Source: Kiritimatiellia bacterium
GTDB lineage: Bacteria; Verrucomicrobiota; Kiritimatiellia; RFP12; UBA1067
Assembly: GCA_017648225.1 (NCBI GenBank)
Contig: JAGCJE010000307.1
Span: forward strand, 1 to 17,111
DNA length: 17,111 nt
Direction of reading: 5' to 3'
The position numbers and the translations under genes were made by a program. Under the pieces are notes generated by a model, which saw nothing but the letters and a program-made list of their open reading frames with translations, was not told the DNA's origin and made no database searches. Of this stretch, positions 1-7,365 are shown in pieces; within the stretch, counting starts at the first letter, position 1, and every line of letters starts with the position of its first letter.

Positions 1-1638
1 AGTTGCGCGATGCGCATTCCGAACAATATCGCCCTTCGTTGGTGCGATGATAAGGAGTGGAAGTTTAAGACCTGGAGTCGCTTCCTGCAGGATGTGCGCG
101 AAGTCGCAGAAGGCTATGCTACGCGTTTCGGCATTAAGCCTCGCGAAGAAAATACCGCCATTATTCTTCCTAACCATCCTAACTGGATGATTTCGTATCT
201 CGCTCAGGCGGGCGCGGGCGTTTCGGTCGTCCCGATCGATCCTAAGCTCCATAATGAGGAGGTTCGCTACATTCTCGAGAATGCCGAGGTTACGGTCGTT
301 ACGACTGATACCGCCCATTTGAGAATGTTTATGGATATCGCGCCTAAACTCCCGAAGCTGCGCGGTATCGTGGTTGTCGACGGCGTTATTTTCGACGGGC
401 GCAAGATCGCCCAGGCCGATGTCGTAGGCCTAAAGTCGCTTATGATCCGAGACGGCGGCGAGTGGTACGATAACAACGTCGCCCAGCCTTCCGACGTCGC
501 CTCGATCATCTACACTTCGGGTACGACCGGCAAGCCCAAGGGCGCGATGCTTACTCACTCGAACTTCCTTCACGACATTGTCGGCTCGCTCCAATGCTTC
601 GGCGCCAAGATTACCGACAAGGATTCGTTCTTCGTCGTTCTGCCGCTCTTCCACGCGTTCTCGTTTACGGCGAACTTTGTTTGCCCGATGGTCATGGGCG
701 CGCAGATCTGCTTTATGCAGTCGCTAAGGACGGTTGTTCAGGATATCCGCTACTTAAAGCCGTCTATCCTTATGGCTGTACCCTTGTTGGCTGAGAAGAT
801 TTACGCTAAGATTGAAGAGGCGCTTGCAGGCTCGAAAGCCGCTAAGTTCCTCTTTAAGATCGGTCTTCGCGGGCCTATCATGCACATGGTTAAACTGCGT
901 CTCGGCGGTAAGATGCGCTTTATCATCACGGGCGGCGCTCCTTGCCCCCATCACGTGCTCAAGGGCTTTAACCGTATGCATATCCGCTTCTTGGAGGGTT
1001 ACGGACTTACCGAATGCTCGCCCGTCGTCTCTGTATGCGGCCCCGAAATCGATGCGGTCGGCTCTATCGGCAAGGCTATTAACGGTATTGAAGTTCGTAT
1101 CGCCGATCCTAACGAATCTGGCGTAGGCGAACTTCAGGTTAAGGGCAAAATCGTCATGAAGGGCTACTTCCATAACGAGGCCGCGACTGCGGAATCGTTT
1201 GACGGAGAGTGGTTCAAGACGGGAGACTTGGCGTCTATCGACAAGGACGGCGTTATTTACATCCGCGGCCGTAAAAAGGCGCTTATCGTTAACCGCGAAG
1301 GTAAGAACATTTATCCTGAAGAGGTTGAGAACTGCATCGCCAAGGAGGCGTGCGCTGCCGATATTCTCGTTCTCGGCTATACCGAGGGCGGTGTTCCGGG
1401 CGAGCGCGTCGGTGCGATTATTCACCCGAGCGAAGATTATTACAAAGAGAAGAACGGCGGCAAGATGCCCGATTGGGCTGAAGTCGAAAAGGCTACCCAG
1501 AAGGCTGTTCAGAAGCGTTGCGCCGAGCTCGCCGACTATAAGCGCCCGAGAAAGGTTATCATTTCCAAAGAGCCTCTCGAGAGAACTTCGGTCGGCAAGA
1601 TTCGCCGCGTAACCTACAAGGGGCAGCTCGACGAGTGA
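1..1638 (+). CDS. AMP-forming acyl-CoA synthetase (long-chain fatty acid-CoA ligase-like), 5' partial
   Basis: Adenylate-forming enzyme that activates a carboxylic acid, probably a fatty acid, with ATP and joins it to CoA or another thiol carrier. Numbering from the ATG at base 10, the ATP-binding loop YTSGTTGKPKG is at residues 168-178, GYGLTE at 330-335, TGD at 404-406, the hinge RGRKK begins near 419, and the catalytic lysine of the C-terminal lid is K530 in SVGKIRR. All core motifs of the ANL superfamily are present, so the enzyme should be active. The frame is open through base 1, and the ATG at 10 falls where homologues already have about 20-30 residues before the 'PNNIALRW' region. I therefore think the true start lies outside the window. 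The substrate cannot be read from sequence; an acyl-ACP synthetase is the main alternative. The stop overlaps the next start by 4 nt. Confidence 0.9.
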   Translation, partial: SCAMRIPNNIALRWCDDKEWKFKTWSRFLQDVREVAEGYATRFGIKPREENTAIILPNHPNWMISYLAQAGAGVSVVPIDPKLHNEEVRYILENAEVTVVTTDTAHLRMFMDIAPKLPKLRGIVVVDGVIFDGRKIAQADVVGLKSLMIRDGGEWYDNNVAQPSDVASIIYTSGTTGKPKGAMLTHSNFLHDIVGSLQCFGAKITDKDSFFVVLPLFHAFSFTANFVCPMVMGAQICFMQSLRTVVQDIRYLKPSILMAVPLLAEKIYAKIEEALAGSKAAKFLFKIGLRGPIMHMVKLRLGGKMRFIITGGAPCPHHVLKGFNRMHIRFLEGYGLTECSPVVSVCGPEIDAVGSIGKAINGIEVRIADPNESGVGELQVKGKIVMKGYFHNEAATAESFDGEWFKTGDLASIDKDGVIYIRGRKKALIVNREGKNIYPEEVENCIAKEACAADILVLGYTEGGVPGERVGAIIHPSEDYYKEKNGGKMPDWAEVEKATQKAVQKRCAELADYKRPRKVIISKEPLERTSVGKIRRVTYKGQLDE

Positions 1639-2585
1639 GAAATACTTATCTCATTTGGCTTGAGTGGCCAGAAAAGTGCTTCCGCATTGATGCGGAGGCA
1701 CTTCGCTTCTTGCGTGAGTTAGTGGGGTCAGGAGTTAGGGTTGTGAGGGCGAGGAGTGAAGGGGAGTTTCTAAAATTCTTGCCTAAAGCGACTCATGTTA
1801 TTACTTGGCACTTTAATAAAGATTGGTACGCTTTGGCGCCTAACCTTAAACTTGTCGCGACTCCGAGCGCTGGACGCGAGCTCGTCGATTATGCTGCCGC
1901 GCCAGAGGGCGTTACCGTTCACTTTGGCGCGTATCACGGCGCGATTATTGCCGAGGCGGTTATCGGTTTTATCTTCGCCTGGGCGCATGGATTTTTTAGG
2001 CCCGAGCTCGCCGCCGCCGATGCGCGAGGCAAGACGTGGGTTAAGACGTGGCCGCGCGCGCTTTTAGGCGATAAATGCTCTCTTGTCGCGGGCTCCAAGG
2101 CTGTTATTCTCGGCTACGGGCGAATCGGTAAGGCCATCGGCGCTAAACTCGAAGCTCTCGGCGTCGAGGTAGAGGGCTTTGGGCGTAAAAATCTCGATCA
2201 ACTGCCTGCGGCTCTTAAAAAGGCAGCGTGGCTTATTTTGGCGTTGCCGAGCGATACGGGGACTGATAATTTTGTAAACGCTAAACTTATCGCGAAATTG
2301 CCGCGAAATTGTGTAATTATAAATATCGGACGCGGCAATGCGATCGATGAGCCTTCTCTTATCAAAGCGCTTGAGACGGGGCGGATCGCTGGCGCGTACT
2401 TGGATGTATTTCACAATGAGCCTGGCCCGTTATTTAAGGTCGGTTCGGCTCAAAAGGGCGGAATTTTAACGATTCCAAAGCGGAAACTCCCGTGGAATCT
2501 TATAAGAATGCCTCATTCTTCCGCATTTTGCAGCGAATATCTTAAAATGTGTTTTGAGGAATTAAAAAATGACGGGCTCATTTGA
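1635..2585 (+). CDS. D-2-hydroxyacid dehydrogenase family protein (NAD-binding)
   Basis: Predicted cytosolic NAD(P)-dependent oxidoreductase interconverting a D-2-hydroxyacid and a 2-oxoacid. The Rossmann motif GYGRIG is at residues 160-165. The three conserved catalytic residues can be placed: R233 in the GRG motif, E262 in the DVFHNEP motif, and H294 in MPHSS. At 316 aa it has normal length for the family. The start is a GTG that overlaps the upstream TGA (GTGA, 1635-1638), a layout typical of translational coupling, with AAGGGG about 11 nt upstream as a weak ribosome site. The substrate (glycerate, lactate, phosphoglycerate, erythronate-4-phosphate and others) cannot be decided. The N-terminal catalytic half is divergent. 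Codon choice looks somewhat more A/T-rich than in neighbouring genes, but this was not measured. Its 3' end overlaps tsaE by 17 nt. Confidence 0.88.
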   Translation: MRNTYLIWLEWPEKCFRIDAEALRFLRELVGSGVRVVRARSEGEFLKFLPKATHVITWHFNKDWYALAPNLKLVATPSAGRELVDYAAAPEGVTVHFGAYHGAIIAEAVIGFIFAWAHGFFRPELAAADARGKTWVKTWPRALLGDKCSLVAGSKAVILGYGRIGKAIGAKLEALGVEVEGFGRKNLDQLPAALKKAAWLILALPSDTGTDNFVNAKLIAKLPRNCVIINIGRGNAIDEPSLIKALETGRIAGAYLDVFHNEPGPLFKVGSAQKGGILTIPKRKLPWNLIRMPHSSAFCSEYLKMCFEELKNDGLI

Positions 2586-2991
2586 AGTTAACAGCGTTGA
2601 AGAGACTTGGGCCTTGGCTCGAAAGTTCGCCGAGGGTCTAAAGCCGGGCGACGTCATCTGCTTGGAGGGCGATCTTGGCGCGGGCAAAACGACTTTTACC
2701 CAGGGCTTGGCCGCGGCGCTAGGCGTTTCGGGGCGCGTCACGTCTCCGACATTCTGCATTGTTCAGGAGCATCTCGGCGCTGACAGGCTTTTAGTTCACA
2801 TGGACTTATATCGTCTTCACGGCGAAGATGACGTGGAGGCGATCGGTTGGGAGGATTATCTCGCGCGCGGCGCGATCATGGTCGTCGAGTGGCCGGAGAG
2901 GGCCGGTTCGCTCATTCCTAAGAGCGCGTATCACATTATTTTCCGCTATCGCGATGGCGAAGAATCGCGCTCAATCTTAATTGACAATTAG
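2569..2991 (+). CDS. tsaE: tRNA threonylcarbamoyladenosine biosynthesis ATPase TsaE
   Basis: ATPase partner of TsaB-TsaD in making N6-threonylcarbamoyladenosine (t6A37) on tRNAs that read ANN codons. At 140 aa it has the usual size. The Walker A loop GDLGAGKTT ends at K40-T42. SPTF follows at 59-62, the conserved HMDLYR at 77-82 and the EWPE motif at 107-110; all are TsaE signatures. The ATG at 2569 is supported by GAGGA at 2556-2560, 8 nt upstream, and lies inside the end of the dehydrogenase gene, so the two are probably co-translated. The last codons (encoding I-D-N-stop) also contain the -35 box of the next promoter. Neither tsaB nor tsaD is in the window. Confidence 0.95.
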   Translation: MTGSFEVNSVEETWALARKFAEGLKPGDVICLEGDLGAGKTTFTQGLAAALGVSGRVTSPTFCIVQEHLGADRLLVHMDLYRLHGEDDVEAIGWEDYLARGAIMVVEWPERAGSLIPKSAYHIIFRYRDGEESRSILIDN

Positions 2992-3010
2992 GCCTGATAA
3001 AGAGTATAAT
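2981..3010 (+). promoter_or_regulatory. Consensus sigma-70 promoter for the polysaccharide export cassette
   Basis: TTGACA at 2981-2986 and TATAAT at 3005-3010 are both perfect sigma-70 hexamers separated by 18 nt. The expected transcription start is about 3016-3018, only 2-4 nt before the ATG at 3020. No Shine-Dalgarno sequence is present between the -10 box and the ATG. The -35 box lies within the last codons of tsaE and the -10 box just beyond its stop. The mRNA is therefore predicted to be leaderless or nearly so. Confidence 0.85.
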
Positions 3011-3019
3011 ACTCATTGT

Positions 3020-3706
3020 ATGGGCAGATTGTATCTAAAAATATTTTCAATTCTTCTATCCTTCGCGATGCTGTCGGGTTGCGAATCTCTTTTGACGTTG
3101 CTTAACGAAGATGCGAAGAGAGTGGATAATTTGGGCTTTGAGGCGTCGAATATCGCTTCGTGGAGCGATGGTAAGGCTCGTGTAAAGCCCGGTGTTCTGC
3201 TGCAGGTTCAAGTAAGCTACGCGGGCTCGAAACCTGTTGAAATGGCCGCCCAGGTCGACCCCCAGGGTCGGATTATTCTGCCCTATATGCTTCGCGAGCC
3301 CATCCATTGTGACGGTCTTACTCTTGAAGAAACTCAGTTTAAAATCCATAAGGCCTATCAGCGTTATATCCGCCAGCCCCAGGTTACCGTCCACTTCGGG
3401 CCATACGATCCTCGCACGGGCGTAAGCCCCTACGGGTCTGTTACCGTTCTCGGCGAGATCGTTAACCCCGGCCCCGTTAACATGCCACCTACGATGGATC
3501 TTACCGTTACGAAGGCGTTGCAGATGGCTGGAAACACTAAGCCTTTCGCAAATAAGCGTAATGTTCTGGTTACGCGTCGTGCTAAAGACGGCTCTTTTAC
3601 CAGGACGGAGGTCGATATTATCGAAATCGGCGAGAAGGGCCGTATCGACAAGGATATCATACTTAAACCCGGCGACGTGGTTTTTGTGCGAGAGAGTTAT
3701 CTCTAA
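3020..3706 (+). CDS. Wza-like polysaccharide export (OPX) lipoprotein, short form with SLBB domain
   Basis: Periplasmic or outer-membrane lipoprotein of the OPX family, which carries capsule or exopolysaccharide out of the cell. From the ATG at 3020 it has 228 aa. A lipoprotein signal has lipobox LSGC with the lipidated Cys at residue 21. A polysaccharide export domain runs from about residue 54 to 125 ('VKPGVLLQVQV' to 'QPQVTVHF'). An SLBB domain follows at about 135-225, starting 'GSVTVLGEIVNPG' and ending 'LKPGDVVFV'. E. coli Wza is roughly 380 aa and ends in an amphipathic helix that forms the outer-membrane pore; this protein stops directly after the SLBB domain and lacks that helix. The ATG at 3020 is chosen over an in-frame TTG at 2981 because the TTG lies in the promoter and would put a charged extension before the signal peptide. 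It is first in the export cassette. Confidence 0.9.
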   Translation: MGRLYLKIFSILLSFAMLSGCESLLTLLNEDAKRVDNLGFEASNIASWSDGKARVKPGVLLQVQVSYAGSKPVEMAAQVDPQGRIILPYMLREPIHCDGLTLEETQFKIHKAYQRYIRQPQVTVHFGPYDPRTGVSPYGSVTVLGEIVNPGPVNMPPTMDLTVTKALQMAGNTKPFANKRNVLVTRRAKDGSFTRTEVDIIEIGEKGRIDKDIILKPGDVVFVRESYL

Positions 3707-3736
3707 GAAAGAAATTTAAAGGAAGGTATCGCAGAT

Positions 3737-4696
3737 ATGAAAAAGATTTTTATTGCAGCGGCGGCGATGGTCCTGGGCGTTAACGCTTTGGCTATGTCTC
3801 TTGCCGAGGCGTCGGCTAAAATCACCGACATTATTAAAGATCCCTCCAAGATGTCCTCGGTCGCGAAGGAGCTTTCTTCGGATGATCAGATTATCTTTCT
3901 TAAGCGCGTTAACAGCGCGATCGAGGGTACGAAGCGCTCGGTCGATTCGAAGACCGCTCTTTTCTGCGATGTAAACAGGGCCGCGCTCGTCTCTCATAAG
4001 GGCGGCAATCTTAAGTCTCTTATAGCCGAGATGTTCGCGACCGTTCCTCCGGCTTCGCTTACCGTCATCAACGAGATCTTTGCTCAGCAGCTTTTCAACC
4101 GCAAGGCGAATCCCGCCAAGCCGGTTAGCGATGAGACGTTCAAGAAGCATGCTCTTTCCACGATGGAAGTCGTTCAGGCGAGAACGACCGGAACTGATAA
4201 AGACGTTCGCGACGCGTTCGCTATTCTCATGTTCCTGAGAGCGTCTGAAGGTACGCCCGCCGATCTTAAGGACGTTCTTATTTCCAAACTCTCCGACGAG
4301 GAGACGCGTCAGCTCGCTAAAGAGTCCTGGATTCCTTCCGCGATGGCCGAGGGTAAGGCGAAGTCGTACGATCCGATGCTCGCCGTCGCCGATGTCGCAA
4401 TCGCCGATACTCCCTCGCCTGCCGCTAATTTCGTAAATCTCCAGGGTCCAGCGGTACTTATGGTTTCGCTGATGTCGGATGTTTCACCAATGGTCGACAA
4501 GAACGGAAACGCGAAGGTCGTTTATTCTGAAATGTTCCTTGATCCCAACAAGTATGCGTTGCCTAGCGAAGGAATCGGTGGGCTTAACCGCGTTCCCCGT
4601 TCTCTCGATCCGAACAAGCCCTGGTATCCTGGTCATGGACGTAATGACGATGTGTCCGGCGAAGCGGGCGGGTATCGTATGCAGACGACGTTTTGA
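3737..4696 (+). CDS. Exported protein of unknown function within the polysaccharide cassette
   Basis: I do not recognise this 319-aa protein. A Sec signal peptide is clear: K2-K3, a hydrophobic stretch to about residue 18, and a plausible cleavage after ALA near residue 19. The mature part up to about residue 220 looks mostly helical, with alternating charged and hydrophobic residues and no obvious catalytic motif. The last 60 residues are rich in Gly, Pro and Asn and hold two copies of LDPNK, at 268-272 and 290-294, each followed by a Pro/Gly-rich turn. There is no lipobox and no second membrane segment, so a soluble periplasmic or secreted location is likely. AAAGGAAGG at 3718-3726 is a good ribosome site about 10 nt before the ATG. 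Lying between the OPX and beta-barrel genes with short gaps (30 and 21 nt), it is probably an accessory factor of the same export machine; that role is inference. Confidence 0.82.
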   Translation: MKKIFIAAAAMVLGVNALAMSLAEASAKITDIIKDPSKMSSVAKELSSDDQIIFLKRVNSAIEGTKRSVDSKTALFCDVNRAALVSHKGGNLKSLIAEMFATVPPASLTVINEIFAQQLFNRKANPAKPVSDETFKKHALSTMEVVQARTTGTDKDVRDAFAILMFLRASEGTPADLKDVLISKLSDEETRQLAKESWIPSAMAEGKAKSYDPMLAVADVAIADTPSPAANFVNLQGPAVLMVSLMSDVSPMVDKNGNAKVVYSEMFLDPNKYALPSEGIGGLNRVPRSLDPNKPWYPGHGRNDDVSGEAGGYRMQTTF

Positions 4697-4717
4697 TTGT
4701 AATTTGAGGTTAAAGTA

Positions 4718-5992
4718 ATGAAAAAATCACTAGCGATAGCATTGACGGGCGTAATGGCCGTGACAGCCGGGGCCGGCGTCATGGATCGTGAGCCTGGTAT
4801 CAAGATCATGGGTGAGCGCATGACGCTTTTGCCGTATGTGGCGCTTTCGTATACTTACGATACCAACGTCGATTCGACAAAGGCCGCCAAGTCCGGTTCT
4901 CAATGGGTTGTCAACCCGGGTATGGAGCTTAAATATGAAGACGACAACTGGATCGTCGACGCTCTTGTTTGGTATAAGTATCACGCCTATAACAACTATT
5001 CGTCCCAGTTGAACTCTTCGAGCTTCGGCGAACGCCTGAAATGGCAGTGGACTAATGCTTCTGAGGGCGGCAAGGGTCTTACGGTCATGTTCTCCGAGCA
5101 GTTCGAGCAGATCGCCCAGGATGACAACCTCAGCAGTCTCGGCGGCCGCGGTATGAATCGCGACAGAAAGCAGTTCCAGTACGAGGGACTCGTCAACTAC
5201 CGCTTCAACAGGCTTTTCCACGGTGCGCTTAGGTCGGACTATTACTTCCTCGATTACGATAACAACGTAAGCGAGTACGCTTGGCTTTACGGCTGGTCGC
5301 GTCTTCAACTCGGTTTGGAGGGCGGTATGACTTTGTCCAAGTGGACCGATCTTCTCGTTTCGGCGAACTATCAGTGGTATTGGCATGACGATAATGGTGA
5401 TACTAGCAAACAAAGCGCCCAGGGCACGGCTTCGCGTCGCGGCAAGTATATTCGCGGCGACTCCAAGGGGTGGTCCGTTATGGGCGGTGTCGCGACCCAT
5501 ATGACCGAAAAGCTCCAGTACAGAGTTCTCGCCGGCTGGTCGCGTTTCGAGTACGGCGGCGGAGTTTCCAATCTTGACGGCTGGACTTATCAGGGCAGCG
5601 CCGACTGGCAGATCGACGCGGCCAATACGTTCCACGTTATGGCTCTCGCCTCCAGCTACTATCAGCCTTCGGAGCGTGAGTTCGGCTCTGCGCTTCTCGT
5701 TCACAACGCGAGCTTCGGTGTCGCCAAGAGCTTTATCAAGAATAAACTTAAAGCTACGGCCGACGTTGCTTTCCGTAATGAGACCCACGAGTATACCGAG
5801 TTCGAGTCCGACAATTACGATGAGAATATTTGGACAGCTCGTTTGACTCTCAGTTACAGAATCAACAGGCTTCTTACCGTGTATGGCCGTGTTGAATATC
5901 AGACCGAGGAATCTGACGGGTATTACGTCCGCGGCGGCATTTATGATTACGATCGCTGGCGCTGCACGATCGGTTTGCGTATGACGTGGTAA
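4718..5992 (+). CDS. Outer-membrane beta-barrel protein of the polysaccharide export cassette
   Basis: Predicted outer-membrane barrel of 424 aa. A signal peptide covers about residues 1-20 (K2-K3, then hydrophobic to AGAG). The remainder alternates short amphipathic strands rich in Tyr, Trp and Phe with polar Asn/Asp/Gly loops, for example 'LLPYVALSYTYDTNV' and 'RINRLLTVYGRVEYQ'. It ends in Trp (GLRMTW), fitting the C-terminal aromatic signal recognised by the BAM complex. It resembles the 'putative beta-barrel porin 2' type often encoded in exopolysaccharide loci, but I cannot confirm the family or strand number by eye. GAGG at 4706-4709 sits 8 nt before the ATG. Its place between OPX and ligase genes suggests a polysaccharide channel. 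Alternatives are a general porin or an anchoring barrel. Confidence 0.85.
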   Translation: MKKSLAIALTGVMAVTAGAGVMDREPGIKIMGERMTLLPYVALSYTYDTNVDSTKAAKSGSQWVVNPGMELKYEDDNWIVDALVWYKYHAYNNYSSQLNSSSFGERLKWQWTNASEGGKGLTVMFSEQFEQIAQDDNLSSLGGRGMNRDRKQFQYEGLVNYRFNRLFHGALRSDYYFLDYDNNVSEYAWLYGWSRLQLGLEGGMTLSKWTDLLVSANYQWYWHDDNGDTSKQSAQGTASRRGKYIRGDSKGWSVMGGVATHMTEKLQYRVLAGWSRFEYGGGVSNLDGWTYQGSADWQIDAANTFHVMALASSYYQPSEREFGSALLVHNASFGVAKSFIKNKLKATADVAFRNETHEYTEFESDNYDENIWTARLTLSYRINRLLTVYGRVEYQTEESDGYYVRGGIYDYDRWRCTIGLRMTW

Positions 5993-5997
5993 TTTAA

Positions 5998-7350
5998 GTG
6001 CAGAAGTTTCTTTCTAAATACGCTCTGGCGGCGCATCTGGCCTTGTTGGCGGTCGCGCCGCTATTGTTGTTCCCGTTTTTCGGCCCCTCAGAAACCGCGG
6101 TAGTTCTGATCTGGATGTCGCTCATGACGTGTTTCTGGTTTTTTCTAGAGCCGTCGCGCCGCGTTAACGAATATTTGTATCACGCCCGTCGCCGCGTTTT
6201 TAAATCTGTATTCGCAGATCCGCTTTTTTGGCTGTTCTTTCTCTTTGTCGTCATTGCCGTCGTCAGATGGCTTAATGACGGCATTTCGCTCGTTTTCGAT
6301 CTCTCGGGTGACGAGTGGAATTGGGTTGTTACGACTCCTGTGATTCCGTGGCTTCCAGGATCATCCGGCGATGCCGGTTTTTTTGCGTTGGCGACCTTGC
6401 TTGCCGTGGTGACGTCCGTTCTGGCGTGTAGACACGCCTTGGGCAAATCGGCTCGTACCATGGTCGTCTTTCTTTCGTCGTTCTTCGCCGCGATCGCCGC
6501 GCTTGTCGCGATATTGAGGCTCGGTGCCGCCAGTGCACCCGACGGTTCGTTCGCGGGTTCCGCATTCGGAATTTTCTTTCTCGCATCCGTAGCGGCTCTC
6601 GCCGGGATGTTCGAAGCGGGGTGGAACAGGGCGTTTCTTCTCTTTTCGTTCGCGATAGGCGGAACGTTCATCGGATTGTGGTACTTCGCGCCGGCGTTTG
6701 TCGTCGCGTTCTATTCGATCGCGGGAGTCGTTTCAGCTTTGGTCGTCGCGGTGTACGTCGCCGTTACAAAGGGCGTCTCGGCGTTCTTTAAAGTCGTCGT
6801 GGCGTTGATAATCGCCGCCGCGATACCCCTGGCGATAATAAAAATGTACGCGCCTGAAGGGCTTATCGCGTCTAAATCCGCTATTCTTTCATTCAATTTC
6901 TTCAGCGCCGATTACCATGAAATCCGTAAGGCGTATGTCGATCTCGCAGCGGGGGTCTGGCGTGACGGTAATATCTGGCATGGAGCCGGCATAGGATATC
7001 TCCCGCTTTTCATAGAGAAGACCATGGTCGAATCGGCCTGGGTTTCCCACATTCCCCACGGGTGGTGGCAGCTTTTGGCCGAACGCGGTTTTATCGGACT
7101 TGGGATGTTCGTTCTTCCGTTCGCTGTTCTTCTTTTCCTGCTGGTCCGCAGGTTTGTCGCGAACGGAGTAAAGAAGGTATTCTGGCCTTTCTTCGTTTTA
7201 GGCGTTTCGGCCGTTTCAGTCGTTATCTGCGAGGGCTTTTACGATGTCTCGTTCATGAGGGCGGAGGTTTTGATTCCCTCGGCGGTTCTCTTTACGCTCT
7301 GCGTGAGTTCGATTCCGCCAAAACGGTCCGGGAACGACAACAATCAATAA
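5998..7350 (+). CDS. O-antigen ligase / polymerase-like (WaaL/Wzy-type) membrane protein
   Basis: Integral inner-membrane protein of 450 aa with about 12 predicted transmembrane helices: nine before residue 285, then a long periplasmic loop at about 285-365, then three more. The loop ends in S-H-I-P-H-G-W-W-Q-L-L-A-E-R-G (350-364). This matches the conserved His/Arg-bearing region of O-antigen ligases and Wzy polymerases, where the large periplasmic loop forms the active site on undecaprenyl-linked glycans. Likely role: polymerising repeat units or transferring a finished glycan to an acceptor; sequence alone does not separate the two. The start is GTG, five bases after the barrel gene's TAA, with no convincing ribosome site, so translation probably depends on ribosomes finishing the upstream gene. 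The C-terminus is short, polar and cytosolic or periplasmic. Confidence 0.8.
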   Translation: MQKFLSKYALAAHLALLAVAPLLLFPFFGPSETAVVLIWMSLMTCFWFFLEPSRRVNEYLYHARRRVFKSVFADPLFWLFFLFVVIAVVRWLNDGISLVFDLSGDEWNWVVTTPVIPWLPGSSGDAGFFALATLLAVVTSVLACRHALGKSARTMVVFLSSFFAAIAALVAILRLGAASAPDGSFAGSAFGIFFLASVAALAGMFEAGWNRAFLLFSFAIGGTFIGLWYFAPAFVVAFYSIAGVVSALVVAVYVAVTKGVSAFFKVVVALIIAAAIPLAIIKMYAPEGLIASKSAILSFNFFSADYHEIRKAYVDLAAGVWRDGNIWHGAGIGYLPLFIEKTMVESAWVSHIPHGWWQLLAERGFIGLGMFVLPFAVLLFLLVRRFVANGVKKVFWPFFVLGVSAVSVVICEGFYDVSFMRAEVLIPSAVLFTLCVSSIPPKRSGNDNNQ

Positions 7351-7365
7351 TTCAGGAAAGTAGCA

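Noticed and set aside
2981..3019. Upstream TTG start for the OPX lipoprotein
   Set aside because: The TTG is the first three bases of the -35 box, so it would not be in the transcript made from that promoter. It would also add 13 polar residues before a normal lipoprotein signal peptide.
3688..3705. Small inverted repeat AGAGA/TCTCT at the end of the OPX gene as a terminator
   Set aside because: Only five base pairs, mostly A-T/G-C alternating, inside the coding end and without a following T-run; the cassette continues 30 nt later.
4730..5788. Long open frame (352 codons) on the - strand opposite the beta-barrel gene
   Set aside because: It is fully antisense to a well-supported gene with a signal peptide and C-terminal aromatic residue. 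Its translation shows no recognisable family and looks like a by-product of codon bias.
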